This document shows, one piece after another, positions 1 through 8,168 of a stretch of 64,000 bases of DNA. Position 1 is the stretch's first letter. The number at the start of each line of letters is the position of its first letter. The notes below the pieces were generated by a model. That model was not told the DNA's origin. It did not search any database and saw nothing but the letters and a program-made list of their open reading frames with translations. Position numbers and translations under genes: made by a program. The stretch covers positions 1 to 64,000 of the forward strand of contig CAJTQU010000001.1 of the NCBI GenBank assembly GCA_910578665.1. Direction: 5' to 3'. Source of the DNA: an uncultured Muribaculaceae bacterium (GTDB lineage Bacteria > Bacteroidota > Bacteroidia > Bacteroidales > Muribaculaceae).

Positions 1-64
1 TTCAACCAAAACCCTTGTAACTCAATTCTATCACTATATCTTTCCGCATTTCACTTTTTTGTAG

Positions 65-72
65 TAACTTTG
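65..72 (+). promoter_or_regulatory. -7 promoter box TAACTTTG
   Basis: Exact match to the Bacteroidetes -7 consensus TAnnTTTG, 25 bases before the U32 peptidase start. No clear TTTG -33 box at the usual 19-21 base spacing. Confidence 0.55.
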
Positions 73-97
73 CAGACTATATTTATAATGTAAGGGT

Positions 98-1357
98 ATG
101 ACACGTAGTGACTTTGAGATTATGGCCCCGGTGGGCAGCCGCGAAAGCCTGGCAGCAGCCCTGGCTGCGGGGGCAGACGCTGTGTATTTCGGTGTCGAAG
201 GACTGAATATGCGTTCGAGGTCAAGCGCCAACTTCACTCTGGCCGACTTGCGCGAGATAGCTTCGACATGCTCTGCCAGAGGGGTGAAGACATATCTAAC
301 GGTCAATACCGTGATGTATGACTCTGACACGGCACGCATGCGCGCCGTCATAGACACTGCGCGCGATGCCGGAATCACTGCCATAATAGCGGCCGACATG
401 TCGGCCATACTCTATGCCAGAAGCATCGGGGTCGAGGTGCATGTCTCCACCCAGGTGAATGTGGCAAACACCGAGGCCGTGCGTTTCTACTCGCAATGGG
501 CTGATGTCATGGTGCTGGCACGCGAGCTGGACATGGACCAGGTGGCTGAAATAAGCCGCAACATCGACAGCCAGTGCATCACCGGGCCTTCGGGCAGGCC
601 GGTACGCATCGAGATGTTCTGCCACGGCGCGCTGTGCATGGCCGTAAGCGGCAAATGCTACATGAGCCTGCACGAGATGAATTCGTCGGCCAACCGCGGA
701 GCATGCAACCAGATCTGCCGCCGCTCATATCTCCTGACCGACCGCGAGACCGGGGCCGAAATAGAAGTAGACAACCAGTATATCATGTCGCCCAAAGACC
801 TCAAGAGCATACATTTCCTCAATAAAATGGTAGATGCCGGTGTCAGGGTGTTCAAGATAGAGGGGCGGGCCAGAGGTCCGGAATATGTCAAAGAGGTGGT
901 ACGGGCCTATGACGAGGCTCTATGCGCCATATGCGATGGTACCTATTCTGAAAGCCTGGTGGCTGACTGGGACGAAAGACTCTCACGTGTGTTCAACCGA
1001 GGATTCTGGGACGGCTATTACATGGGACAGCGTCTGGGCGAATGGAGCGCGAAGTATGGTTCTTCGGCCACCCGTGTCAAACGCTACGCGGCCAAGGCCG
1101 TGAGATATTTCTCTAAAATAGGCGTGGCCGAATTCAAACTAGAGGCCTCCGTGCTGCACAAAGGGGAAGAAGTGGTAATCACCGGCCCGACCACGGGAGC
1201 GCTGATACTCACGCCCGAAGAGATACGCGTAAACCTCAAACCTGTCGAGACGGTGCGCAAAGGGGAGCATTTCTCAATAGCCGTACCCGAAAAGGTACGT
1301 CCCTCTGACCGTCTCTATATCTGGGACCACGTGTCCCCCGCCGGAGATGGCAAATAA
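98..1357 (+). CDS. U32 family peptidase / RlhA-like protein
   Basis: 419 residues starting at an ATG about 25 bases after a -7 box. It carries the U32 family signature near residues 172-195 (EMFCHGALCMAVSGKCYMS) with its conserved cysteines, followed by a further Cys pair (GACNQICRR). Family members are annotated as collagenase-like proteases, but several (for example RlhA, TrhP) act in rRNA or tRNA hydroxylation, so the true substrate is open. The N-terminal half reads as a TIM-barrel-like alpha/beta domain (APVGSRESLAAALAAGADAVYFG). It is followed after 40 bases by the carboxynorspermidine dehydrogenase gene on the same strand and may share its transcript. Family assignment is firm; activity is not. 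Confidence 0.9.
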   Translation: MTRSDFEIMAPVGSRESLAAALAAGADAVYFGVEGLNMRSRSSANFTLADLREIASTCSARGVKTYLTVNTVMYDSDTARMRAVIDTARDAGITAIIAADMSAILYARSIGVEVHVSTQVNVANTEAVRFYSQWADVMVLARELDMDQVAEISRNIDSQCITGPSGRPVRIEMFCHGALCMAVSGKCYMSLHEMNSSANRGACNQICRRSYLLTDRETGAEIEVDNQYIMSPKDLKSIHFLNKMVDAGVRVFKIEGRARGPEYVKEVVRAYDEALCAICDGTYSESLVADWDERLSRVFNRGFWDGYYMGQRLGEWSAKYGSSATRVKRYAAKAVRYFSKIGVAEFKLEASVLHKGEEVVITGPTTGALILTPEEIRVNLKPVETVRKGEHFSIAVPEKVRPSDRLYIWDHVSPAGDGK

Positions 1358-1397
1358 CCGAATATCCGCAAATTAATCATTAAAACCACATAAGAAT

Positions 1398-2600
1398 ATG
1401 AACAAAGTAGTCATCATCGGTGCCGGAGGCGTAGGCACAGTGGTCGCTCACAAATGCGCCCAGCATCCCGATGTATTCAACGAGATTGTCATAGCCTCGC
1501 GCACCAAAGAGAAATGTGACGCGCTGGCCGCCAAAATAGGCGCCCCTAATATAACAACCGACAGTGTCGATGCTGACAGCGTGGAACAGCTGTGCGAACT
1601 CTTCCGCCGGCATAAACCAGTGCTCTGCATAAACGTGGCGCTGCCGTACCAGGACCTTACCATAATGGAGGCATGTCTGCAATGCGGTGTAAATTATCTG
1701 GATACGGCCAACTATGAGCCAAAAGACGAAGCACATTTCGAATACTCATGGCAGTGGGCCTATCGCGAACGTTTTGAGAAAGCAGGCCTGACAGCCATAC
1801 TCGGCTGCGGCTTCGACCCCGGAGTGAGCGCCATATTTGTAGCCTATGCGGCCAAACACCACTTCTCGGAGATGCGCTACCTGGATATAGTGGACTGCAA
1901 TGCCGGCAACCACGGCAAGGCCTTCGCCACCAATTTCAATCCCGAAATCAACATACGCGAAATCACCCAGAAAGGCAAATACTGGCTCGACGGCAAATGG
2001 GTTGAGACTGAAAACCTGGAGGTGCACCAGCCTCTGAACTACCCTAATATAGGCGAACGTGAGTCATACCTGCTGTACCACGAAGAGCTTGAAAGTCTCG
2101 TACTGAATTTCCCCACCATACGCCGCGCACGCTTCTGGATGACGTTCGGACAGGAATACCTGACACATCTGCGCGTGATACAGGACATAGGCATGGCACG
2201 CATAGACCCCGTGATGTACAACGGCCAGGAAATAGTGCCCATACAGTTCCTTAAAGCCGTATTGCCCGATCCCGGCAGCCTGGGAGAGAACTACACCGGC
2301 GAGACCTCTATCGGATGCCGTATCTCGGGCCTTGACAAACAGGGAAATGAATCAACATACTACATCTACAACAACTGTTCGCACCAGGACGCATACCGCG
2401 AGACTGGAGCACAGGCAGTGAGCTACACCACCGGCGTACCTGCCATGGTAGGCGCAATGATGTTCCTGACAGGCAAATGGGTCATGCCCGGCGTGCGCAA
2501 TGTAGAAGAGTTCGATCCCGATCCGTTCCTTGATAAACTGGCCGAATGCGGTCTGCCCTGGCACGTGATCACCGGAGGCGACCTGGAATTCCGCGACTAA
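1398..2600 (+). CDS. Carboxynorspermidine dehydrogenase (saccharopine dehydrogenase family)
   Basis: 400 residues. The N-terminus has a Rossmann nucleotide-binding motif (IIGAGGVGTVVAHKCAQHP, residues 5-23) typical of carboxynorspermidine synthase/dehydrogenase (CANSDH, Lys1-like). The enzyme reductively condenses aspartate semialdehyde with a diamine (putrescine or diaminopropane) to a carboxy-polyamine using NAD(P)H, the spermidine route common in gut Bacteroidales. Conserved later segments (GCGFDPGVSAIFVAY, TTGVPAMVGAMM) fit the family and the length is usual. A strong terminator hairpin follows at once. The partner decarboxylase (nspC) is not in the window. Confidence 0.9.
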   Translation: MNKVVIIGAGGVGTVVAHKCAQHPDVFNEIVIASRTKEKCDALAAKIGAPNITTDSVDADSVEQLCELFRRHKPVLCINVALPYQDLTIMEACLQCGVNYLDTANYEPKDEAHFEYSWQWAYRERFEKAGLTAILGCGFDPGVSAIFVAYAAKHHFSEMRYLDIVDCNAGNHGKAFATNFNPEINIREITQKGKYWLDGKWVETENLEVHQPLNYPNIGERESYLLYHEELESLVLNFPTIRRARFWMTFGQEYLTHLRVIQDIGMARIDPVMYNGQEIVPIQFLKAVLPDPGSLGENYTGETSIGCRISGLDKQGNESTYYIYNNCSHQDAYRETGAQAVSYTTGVPAMVGAMMFLTGKWVMPGVRNVEEFDPDPFLDKLAECGLPWHVITGGDLEFRD

Positions 2601-2622
2601 GCACGACAACCCAGACATAATA

Positions 2623-2663
2623 ACGGGTGTCCGTTCAGTAACAAAAACCGAACGGACACCCGT
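2623..2663 (+). terminator. Intrinsic terminator after CANSDH
   Basis: Perfect 14-bp stem (2623-2636 with 2650-2663) and 13-base A-rich loop, followed by ATTTATTT, 22 bases after the stop codon. Confidence 0.85.
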
Positions 2664-2739
2664 ATTTATTTCCCTCGCAACGATTAAATTATATTGCCAG
2701 CCGGATGAGAATCCATATACAGTGGTTCTGAAATGACAA

Positions 2740-2777
2740 GACCGCGACAACTGTGCATCTTCACAGTTGTCGCGGTC
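2740..2777 (-). terminator. Terminator hairpin downstream of recA
   Basis: Perfect 16-bp stem (2740-2755 with 2762-2777) with a 6-base loop, 20 bases beyond the recA stop. The U tract on the minus strand is weak (TTGTCATTT), so termination may be partial; the hairpin also faces the convergent unit. Confidence 0.7.
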
Positions 2778-2797
2778 CGATATGTCTTAAAGAGAGG

Positions 2798-3931
2798 TTA
2801 CAGGTCCAGTTCCGAGTCAAACCCCAGGCCTTCTATCTCGGCCATGTCTTCGGCAGAGGTTTCGGCAACGGCTTCGTCTCGAGGAGCCGCGGCAGCCGGA
2901 TTGAGCGACAGAGCCTCGCGTATCTTTCCTGAAATCTCGGCAGCCATGGCTTCATTCTCAGCCAGCGTACGTTTGGCAGCCTCACGGCCCTGGCCCACTT
3001 TCTGGCCCTCGTAGCTAAACCATGCGCCGCTCTTTTTTACTATGCCGAGATCGACACCCAGGTCAACTATCTCGCCCTCTTTGGAGATACCCTTGCCAAA
3101 CATGATGTCAAACTCAGCCCTGCGGAAGGGGGGAGCCACCTTGTTTTTCACCACTTTTACCTTGACTGTGCGGCCCACCATCTCGTCATCTGAATCCTTT
3201 ATGGGTGACGACGGACGAATGTCGAGACGCACAGAGGCATAGAATTTCAACGCGTTTCCGCCAGTAGTCACCTCGGGATTTCCGAACACCACGCCTATCT
3301 TCTCACGCAGCTGGTTTATGAAGATACATGTGGTGCGTGTACGCGAAATAGCCCCTGTCAGCTTACGCATGGCCTGGCTCATAAGACGGGCATGCAGACC
3401 CATATTCTTCTCGCCCATCTCTCCCTCAATCTCCGCCTTGGGAGTGAGCGCCGCCACGGAGTCAACCACTATTATATCGATTGCTCCCGAGTTGATAAGC
3501 TGCTCGGCTATCTCGAGGGCCTGCTCGCCATTGTCGGGCTGAGCGATCCACAGATTGGTGGTGTCAACACCAAGACTTTCGGCATAAGCACGGTCGAAAG
3601 CATGCTCGGCATCTATTATTGCCGCTATGCCGCCCTGCCTCTGGGCCTCGGCTATGGCGTGGATGGCCAGCGTGGTCTTACCAGACGATTCGGGGCCGTA
3701 GATCTCGATGATACGTCCGCGCGGAAAACCGCCCACGCCGAGAGCGGCGTCCAGCGATATAGAACCGGAGGGTATCACCTCTACGTCTTCTACTGCATCG
3801 TCACCCAGACGCATTATGGCGCCTGATCCGAAATCCTTATGTATGTGTTCCATGGCCGTGTTCAGGGCTGCGAGTTTCATATCGCGGTTTTCTATACGTC
3901 CCTGAAGAGCCTCTTTTGCTTTCTTTGCCAT
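2798..3931 (-). CDS. recA: Recombinase RecA
   Basis: 377 residues, somewhat longer than the usual about 350 because of an acidic alanine-rich C-terminal tail. RecA forms the ATP-dependent filament on single-stranded DNA that drives homologous recombination and LexA-type self-cleavage. Walker A GPESSGKT lies at residues 79-86, Walker B-like IIVVD near 153, and the L2 loop region (FINQLREKIGVVFGNPEVTT) is intact. It stands alone with its own -7 box and a downstream hairpin. Convergent with the upstream unit. Confidence 0.98.
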   Translation of the reverse strand: MAKKAKEALQGRIENRDMKLAALNTAMEHIHKDFGSGAIMRLGDDAVEDVEVIPSGSISLDAALGVGGFPRGRIIEIYGPESSGKTTLAIHAIAEAQRQGGIAAIIDAEHAFDRAYAESLGVDTTNLWIAQPDNGEQALEIAEQLINSGAIDIIVVDSVAALTPKAEIEGEMGEKNMGLHARLMSQAMRKLTGAISRTRTTCIFINQLREKIGVVFGNPEVTTGGNALKFYASVRLDIRPSSPIKDSDDEMVGRTVKVKVVKNKVAPPFRRAEFDIMFGKGISKEGEIVDLGVDLGIVKKSGAWFSYEGQKVGQGREAAKRTLAENEAMAAEISGKIREALSLNPAAAAPRDEAVAETSAEDMAEIEGLGFDSELDL

Positions 3932-3963
3932 ATTATTTCTGTTATTGTTGTTCTTATATGGTG

Positions 3964-3971
3964 CAAAGTTA
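3964..3971 (-). promoter_or_regulatory. recA -7 promoter box
   Basis: TAACTTTG on the minus strand (CAAAGTTA on plus), 33 bases upstream of the recA start. No convincing -33 TTTG. Confidence 0.6.
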
Positions 3972-4028
3972 ACGCCGTATATGTGCCTATATCATGCACA
4001 CCAGTGTTAACCAAACTAAAAATCATGC

Positions 4029-5390
4029 TCAGGCCCCAAAAACCTGAAGACACCATTTTGAGATGAATACATAGATCACCAGGCCAACTATATCATTGGA
4101 AATCTGTATGAAAGGACCTGTGGCAAGTGCCGGATTGATATGTAGTTTCTCAAGTGTCAGAGGTACCACCGTGCCGCACAGCGTGGCAAACATAACCACC
4201 ACGAACAGCGACAGGGCCACAGACAGCGTCACGGCGAAATCACCTGGCAGCATGACCAGGTTGTATACAAGTATAACAGTGGCTATGACCGTAGCGTTCA
4301 ACAAGCCTATAAGCACCTCTTTGCCCAGCTGCCGTCCGAACTCCTTTACTTCCAGCGATCCGTTTGCCAGGCCCTGTACCACTATGGCTGATGCCTGCAC
4401 GCCCACATTTCCCCCGGTGCCGCCTATAATCGGTATGAACAGCGCCAGCGCCGTGACAGCGGCCATCTGGCTTTCAAAACCGGCAAGGATCAGAGATGCC
4501 AGTATGCCCGACACGATTCCTATGAGCAGCCAGGGTATGCGCGCGCGCGTCTGGGCCAGTATGGAGTCATCAGCATCTACGTCGGTAGCAAGACCGGAAG
4601 CCAGCTGGTAGTCACGCTCGCTTTGCTCGCGCACCTCGTCCATCACATCATCTACCGTTATCTGTCCTACAAGACGCCCTATGGTGTCTACCACAGGCAT
4701 GGCCACAAGGTCGTATTTCTCAAAATCAAGCGCCACCTCGTCTATCGGCGTATCGGTGCTCACCGAGCGCGGCTCAGGATCCATCACGCGCTTTATCTTG
4801 CTCACCGACGGATCAGTAATCATCTTCTTAAGCGGCAGGATACCGAGCAATCTTTCCTCGTCGTCCACAACATAGATGTTATAGATATCGTCAAGATCCT
4901 CGGCCTGGGCGCGCATCTCCTTTATACACTGAGGCATGCTCCAGTTCTCGTTGACCACGATCATCTCCGTGCCCATAAGGCCGCCGGCTGTATCCTCGTC
5001 ATATTGGAGCAGATCGACAATGTTGCCGGCCTGCTCCATGTCGTCTATGTGCGATATGACCTCCTGACGCTCGTCCTTGTCCAGCTCCTGGATAAGGTCG
5101 ACAGCATCGTCAGTGTCGAGCATGTCTATGAAATGGCCGATCTGCTCGGGATTCATACCCTCGAGCACTTTCTTACGGTCATCCTCGTCAAGCTCCATAA
5201 GGACATCGGCCTTGGTCTCGTCTGAGACAAGGTTGAATATCCACTCCGCCTGGCGCAGGTTGAGCGTACGGAACAACTCGGCAATATCTGCCGGATGCAG
5301 CTCGTCCATTTCACTGCGTGCCGTCTGCACATCACCGGCTTCTATGGCCTGTTCTATACGTTCTATGTCCTGGTCGGTAAATTCTTTCAT
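4029..5390 (-). CDS. mgtE: Magnesium transporter MgtE
   Basis: 453 residues, the usual MgtE length. Order of domains: cytosolic helical N domain of acidic repeats (about residues 1-125, e.g. LDTDDAVDLIQELDKDERQE), two CBS domains (about 130-250) and five transmembrane segments (about 280-450) with the pore motif region IPIIGGTGGNVGVQASAIVV. MgtE imports Mg2+ and is gated by Mg2+ bound between the N and CBS domains. A TAATTTTG -7 box (plus-strand 5401-5408) lies only 10 bases upstream of the start, so the mRNA leader must be very short if this promoter is used. Confidence 0.96.
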   Translation of the reverse strand: MKEFTDQDIERIEQAIEAGDVQTARSEMDELHPADIAELFRTLNLRQAEWIFNLVSDETKADVLMELDEDDRKKVLEGMNPEQIGHFIDMLDTDDAVDLIQELDKDERQEVISHIDDMEQAGNIVDLLQYDEDTAGGLMGTEMIVVNENWSMPQCIKEMRAQAEDLDDIYNIYVVDDEERLLGILPLKKMITDPSVSKIKRVMDPEPRSVSTDTPIDEVALDFEKYDLVAMPVVDTIGRLVGQITVDDVMDEVREQSERDYQLASGLATDVDADDSILAQTRARIPWLLIGIVSGILASLILAGFESQMAAVTALALFIPIIGGTGGNVGVQASAIVVQGLANGSLEVKEFGRQLGKEVLIGLLNATVIATVILVYNLVMLPGDFAVTLSVALSLFVVVMFATLCGTVVPLTLEKLHINPALATGPFIQISNDIVGLVIYVFISKWCLQVFGA

Positions 5391-5516
5391 GGTGCAAATA
5401 CAAAATTACACAATTTTTTTCACCCCGGGGCATAACGGGCTACAAAAATCCATACAACACATACACGGCCAAACAGACACTGCTTTATACACCACGCCTC
5501 CACGTTAAATTAAAAT

Positions 5517-5547
5517 AAAGGCCGGTTCATAATCAGAACCAGCCTTT
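5517..5547 (-). terminator. Terminator of the xus-like operon
   Basis: 12-bp stem with one mismatch (5517-5528 with 5536-5547), then on the minus strand TATTTTAATTTAA, 11 bases beyond the stop of the PepSY gene. Confidence 0.8.
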
Positions 5548-5557
5548 AACTTAAAAA

Positions 5558-6739
5558 TCAGCGCTGTTTGTGTCTTTTCAGACGCCTTAGCCAGATATAA
5601 TAACCTGTCAGAGGCAGACTAGCGCCGAGCAAGGCGCCGAGGAACCATAATATACGTGTGATCATACCGCCAAAACTTCCTGTATGCACCGCATATATCC
5701 AGCCGCGGAGTTTGTCTGAGGAGTCTGAAGCGGCATATTTTGTCACACCGGTAAATCGGCCCGAACGGCTATCGAACTCGTAACGGTCTGCCGCGTTGTT
5801 GCCGGATGAAACTGTGACACTGGCATTTTCCTGGCCTACAGTTATCCGGGGGGCTTCCGGATTACGCGCTTCCAAGACATCATATACCTGTTGCCAGCAT
5901 TTGAATTCTGAACGCATGCTCGGACCGCGGTGCTGTCTTTCGGCATAATCACCTCTGTGGCCGTGGCGGCCGCCGCGCCAGTCTCTGTCACCGCTTTTAT
6001 GGCTGGATTTGTTTTTTTCACCCTTTCCGTCAGAAGCGGAACCACGTGGCACGTATTCAACGCCGCAGACAGCATAAAACGCGGCGCGGTACCATCCGAA
6101 AGACCATGTAAGGCCCGTAAGCGCCATTGCCAGAACAAGCAGCAAGGCATACATTCCTCCTGCCACATGCAGTCCTTTCCAGAATCCCCGCCAGCCATCT
6201 CTGAAAGGCACCGACAAGCTCCGCTTAAGGTTTCTGCGTGCTCTGGGCCACCAGATCACCACTCCGCTAACCAGGGCTATCACAAACATCATGGTCGATA
6301 TGCCGACAAGCATTTTGCCTACTTTTAAGCCATCTCCACGCGGATCAGCGCTGTCAAGTAACCAGCGGTGAAGTTTGAACATAGTGGAGAAAAATCCTAT
6401 TCTCTCATATTTCCCTGTAATCCTGCCCGAATACTGGTCTATGAAAACAGAGGCCCTGCGCGGCTTTGACAGATTTACCTGGTATGTGCGGTTCTTGTCT
6501 CTGAACACGGTCACCCCGGTTATGGAAACCGAATCCGGCAGCGTTGCCTTTACCGTCTCCATCAGTTCTCCCATATCCACAGGCTCTCCCTTCGCGGAAG
6601 CAACATAATAGATGTCACTTTTCACATGCCTCGTGATTTCCGGCTCAAAGACAAGCATCGCGCCTGAAAAACATATGAGGGTGATCACCAGCCCGAACGG
6701 AACTGAAAGCCAAAGATGTATCTTGTGAAAAAACTTCAT
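5558..6739 (-). CDS. xusC: PepSY-associated inner-membrane protein, XusC-like
   Basis: 393 residues of the PepSY_TM family: N-terminal membrane helix (about residues 9-33), a PepSY region (about 40-130), further helices (about 145-170 and 195-220), a His/Arg-rich loop (HGHRGDYAERQHRG, about 258-272), a second PepSY stretch and a C-terminal helix ending in basic residues. Related proteins are inner-membrane ferric-siderophore reductases. It is the last gene of a three-gene leftward operon with the DUF4374 lipoprotein (6 bases away) and the TonB receptor, the same order as xusA-xusB-xusC of Bacteroides thetaiotaomicron, which takes up foreign siderophores. The role here is inferred from this synteny. 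Confidence 0.85.
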   Translation of the reverse strand: MKFFHKIHLWLSVPFGLVITLICFSGAMLVFEPEITRHVKSDIYYVASAKGEPVDMGELMETVKATLPDSVSITGVTVFRDKNRTYQVNLSKPRRASVFIDQYSGRITGKYERIGFFSTMFKLHRWLLDSADPRGDGLKVGKMLVGISTMMFVIALVSGVVIWWPRARRNLKRSLSVPFRDGWRGFWKGLHVAGGMYALLLVLAMALTGLTWSFGWYRAAFYAVCGVEYVPRGSASDGKGEKNKSSHKSGDRDWRGGRHGHRGDYAERQHRGPSMRSEFKCWQQVYDVLEARNPEAPRITVGQENASVTVSSGNNAADRYEFDSRSGRFTGVTKYAASDSSDKLRGWIYAVHTGSFGGMITRILWFLGALLGASLPLTGYYIWLRRLKRHKQR

Positions 6740-6745
6740 ATCAGA

Positions 6746-8149
6746 TTACTTTACCGTGTCCATATAACCAAATCCGGTTATATCTGTCGCATCTATGGTC
6801 AGTCCCTTGGCAGCCTGTCCTGTGGCCGAATTTATTTTGTATATGGCAGGATTACCTCCGGTTACATTTATCGGTATATAAACACTCCCGTTTTGAACAT
6901 ATACCGTTTTTCCTATAGAGGAAATATCTGATGGAAGACCCTTGACAAAAGTCAGTTTCTTATTGCCAGCATCAAATATGGCCAGATCTGTGGCTACAAA
7001 ACCTTGTTCCGTAAGTGGGCGGTCATACATGAGCATAAGGAAACGGCTGCCTCCCGCAGGCCAGCAACGCATGAAAGATCTGCCGCCAGACAATGTCTCT
7101 ATGTCGCAATAATAGGAATCAAACTGTGTGGATCCGGCCGGTATGCGGCACACGCCTGCCGGCAACGAGGTCTGCTGCTTAGGATCGGTCATAGTCTTGG
7201 CATACGACGGAGAAAAAACATAAATATCACCTTTATCATCCGCCCAGATGGTCTGATAATATTGTGATTTGAAGCGTCCGCACGGATAACTGATTCTATC
7301 AGTTTTAGCAAATGCAGGGTGAGCTAGATTATTATCTTTATAGACAGCCACCCAGCACTCGTCGGGATACTGTGTCCACTGTAGTTCTCCCTTCTTATAG
7401 CTGGAGCTGTTACTGCCCCCGTCGGCAGTCTTGACCAGGTGCTCATATCCCGGGCGTATCCATTTGCCGTTACCAACTGCTGCCCCGTACTGGCTAAGTC
7501 CCATAGGAGCAATACCGCAGAAAATATCTGAACCACGTTTTTCAAGACCTGCGAGAGTCACATACTCTCCGTTGCCAAGATAATTTTCCAACGAATATAT
7601 CCCGGTTGATGTGTCGTTCTGCCTTGATGTCTCGGATTTCACATCGATATAGGTCGCCAGCAGTGTTTTCGGGAGATAGCCGTTGCCGTCCGCCTGTGAC
7701 ACCGGACCGTCCCCGGTCGATGTCGAGATGATCTGGTCCCCACAGATTCCATAAGAAGTGAAACGGCTTATCTTGTACTCCATGTCACGGGCCCGTATAT
7801 AGCCCTCCTTATCAAGAATATAACTTCTCGTAGTTCCGGCATTTCCCTGATTGTAGGTCAGAGCATAAAGATAATTGTCAGGATGAAACACCCATTGGCT
7901 TGCCCCGTCGTTCAAAAGCCCGTTGTTATTTCCAAGAGCGATATGGCCTTCGTCAAGCGACTCTGCTGTAAATAAAAGATTCGTAGTGCCTTTCGAATCC
8001 GTCACTGTGGCCGCGATAACAAATTTTCCGGCATTTGTTCCTCCTGGCTGTGTTCCGCCACCAGGTTCGTCGTTTTCAGAGCATCCCGACAAAACCACAG
8101 CCGGAAACGCGAGCGCGGCAAATGCGCGCAATAAAGTAATCTTTTTCAT
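6746..8149 (-). CDS. xusB: DUF4374 lipoprotein, XusB-like
   Basis: 467 residues with a lipoprotein signal peptide; the lipobox cysteine is residue 23 (VVLSGC). The mature part reads as a beta-propeller-like DUF4374 protein, starting after a Gly/Pro-rich linker (PGGGTQPGG). In Bacteroides the homologous XusB is a surface-exposed lipoprotein that binds ferric enterobactin and salmochelin. Position between the TonB receptor (19-base gap) and the PepSY gene supports the same job. Start chosen at the ATG that opens the signal peptide. Confidence 0.87.
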   Translation of the reverse strand: MKKITLLRAFAALAFPAVVLSGCSENDEPGGGTQPGGTNAGKFVIAATVTDSKGTTNLLFTAESLDEGHIALGNNNGLLNDGASQWVFHPDNYLYALTYNQGNAGTTRSYILDKEGYIRARDMEYKISRFTSYGICGDQIISTSTGDGPVSQADGNGYLPKTLLATYIDVKSETSRQNDTSTGIYSLENYLGNGEYVTLAGLEKRGSDIFCGIAPMGLSQYGAAVGNGKWIRPGYEHLVKTADGGSNSSSYKKGELQWTQYPDECWVAVYKDNNLAHPAFAKTDRISYPCGRFKSQYYQTIWADDKGDIYVFSPSYAKTMTDPKQQTSLPAGVCRIPAGSTQFDSYYCDIETLSGGRSFMRCWPAGGSRFLMLMYDRPLTEQGFVATDLAIFDAGNKKLTFVKGLPSDISSIGKTVYVQNGSVYIPINVTGGNPAIYKINSATGQAAKGLTIDATDITGFGYMDTVK

Positions 8150-8168
8150 TTTATCAATAATATATTTG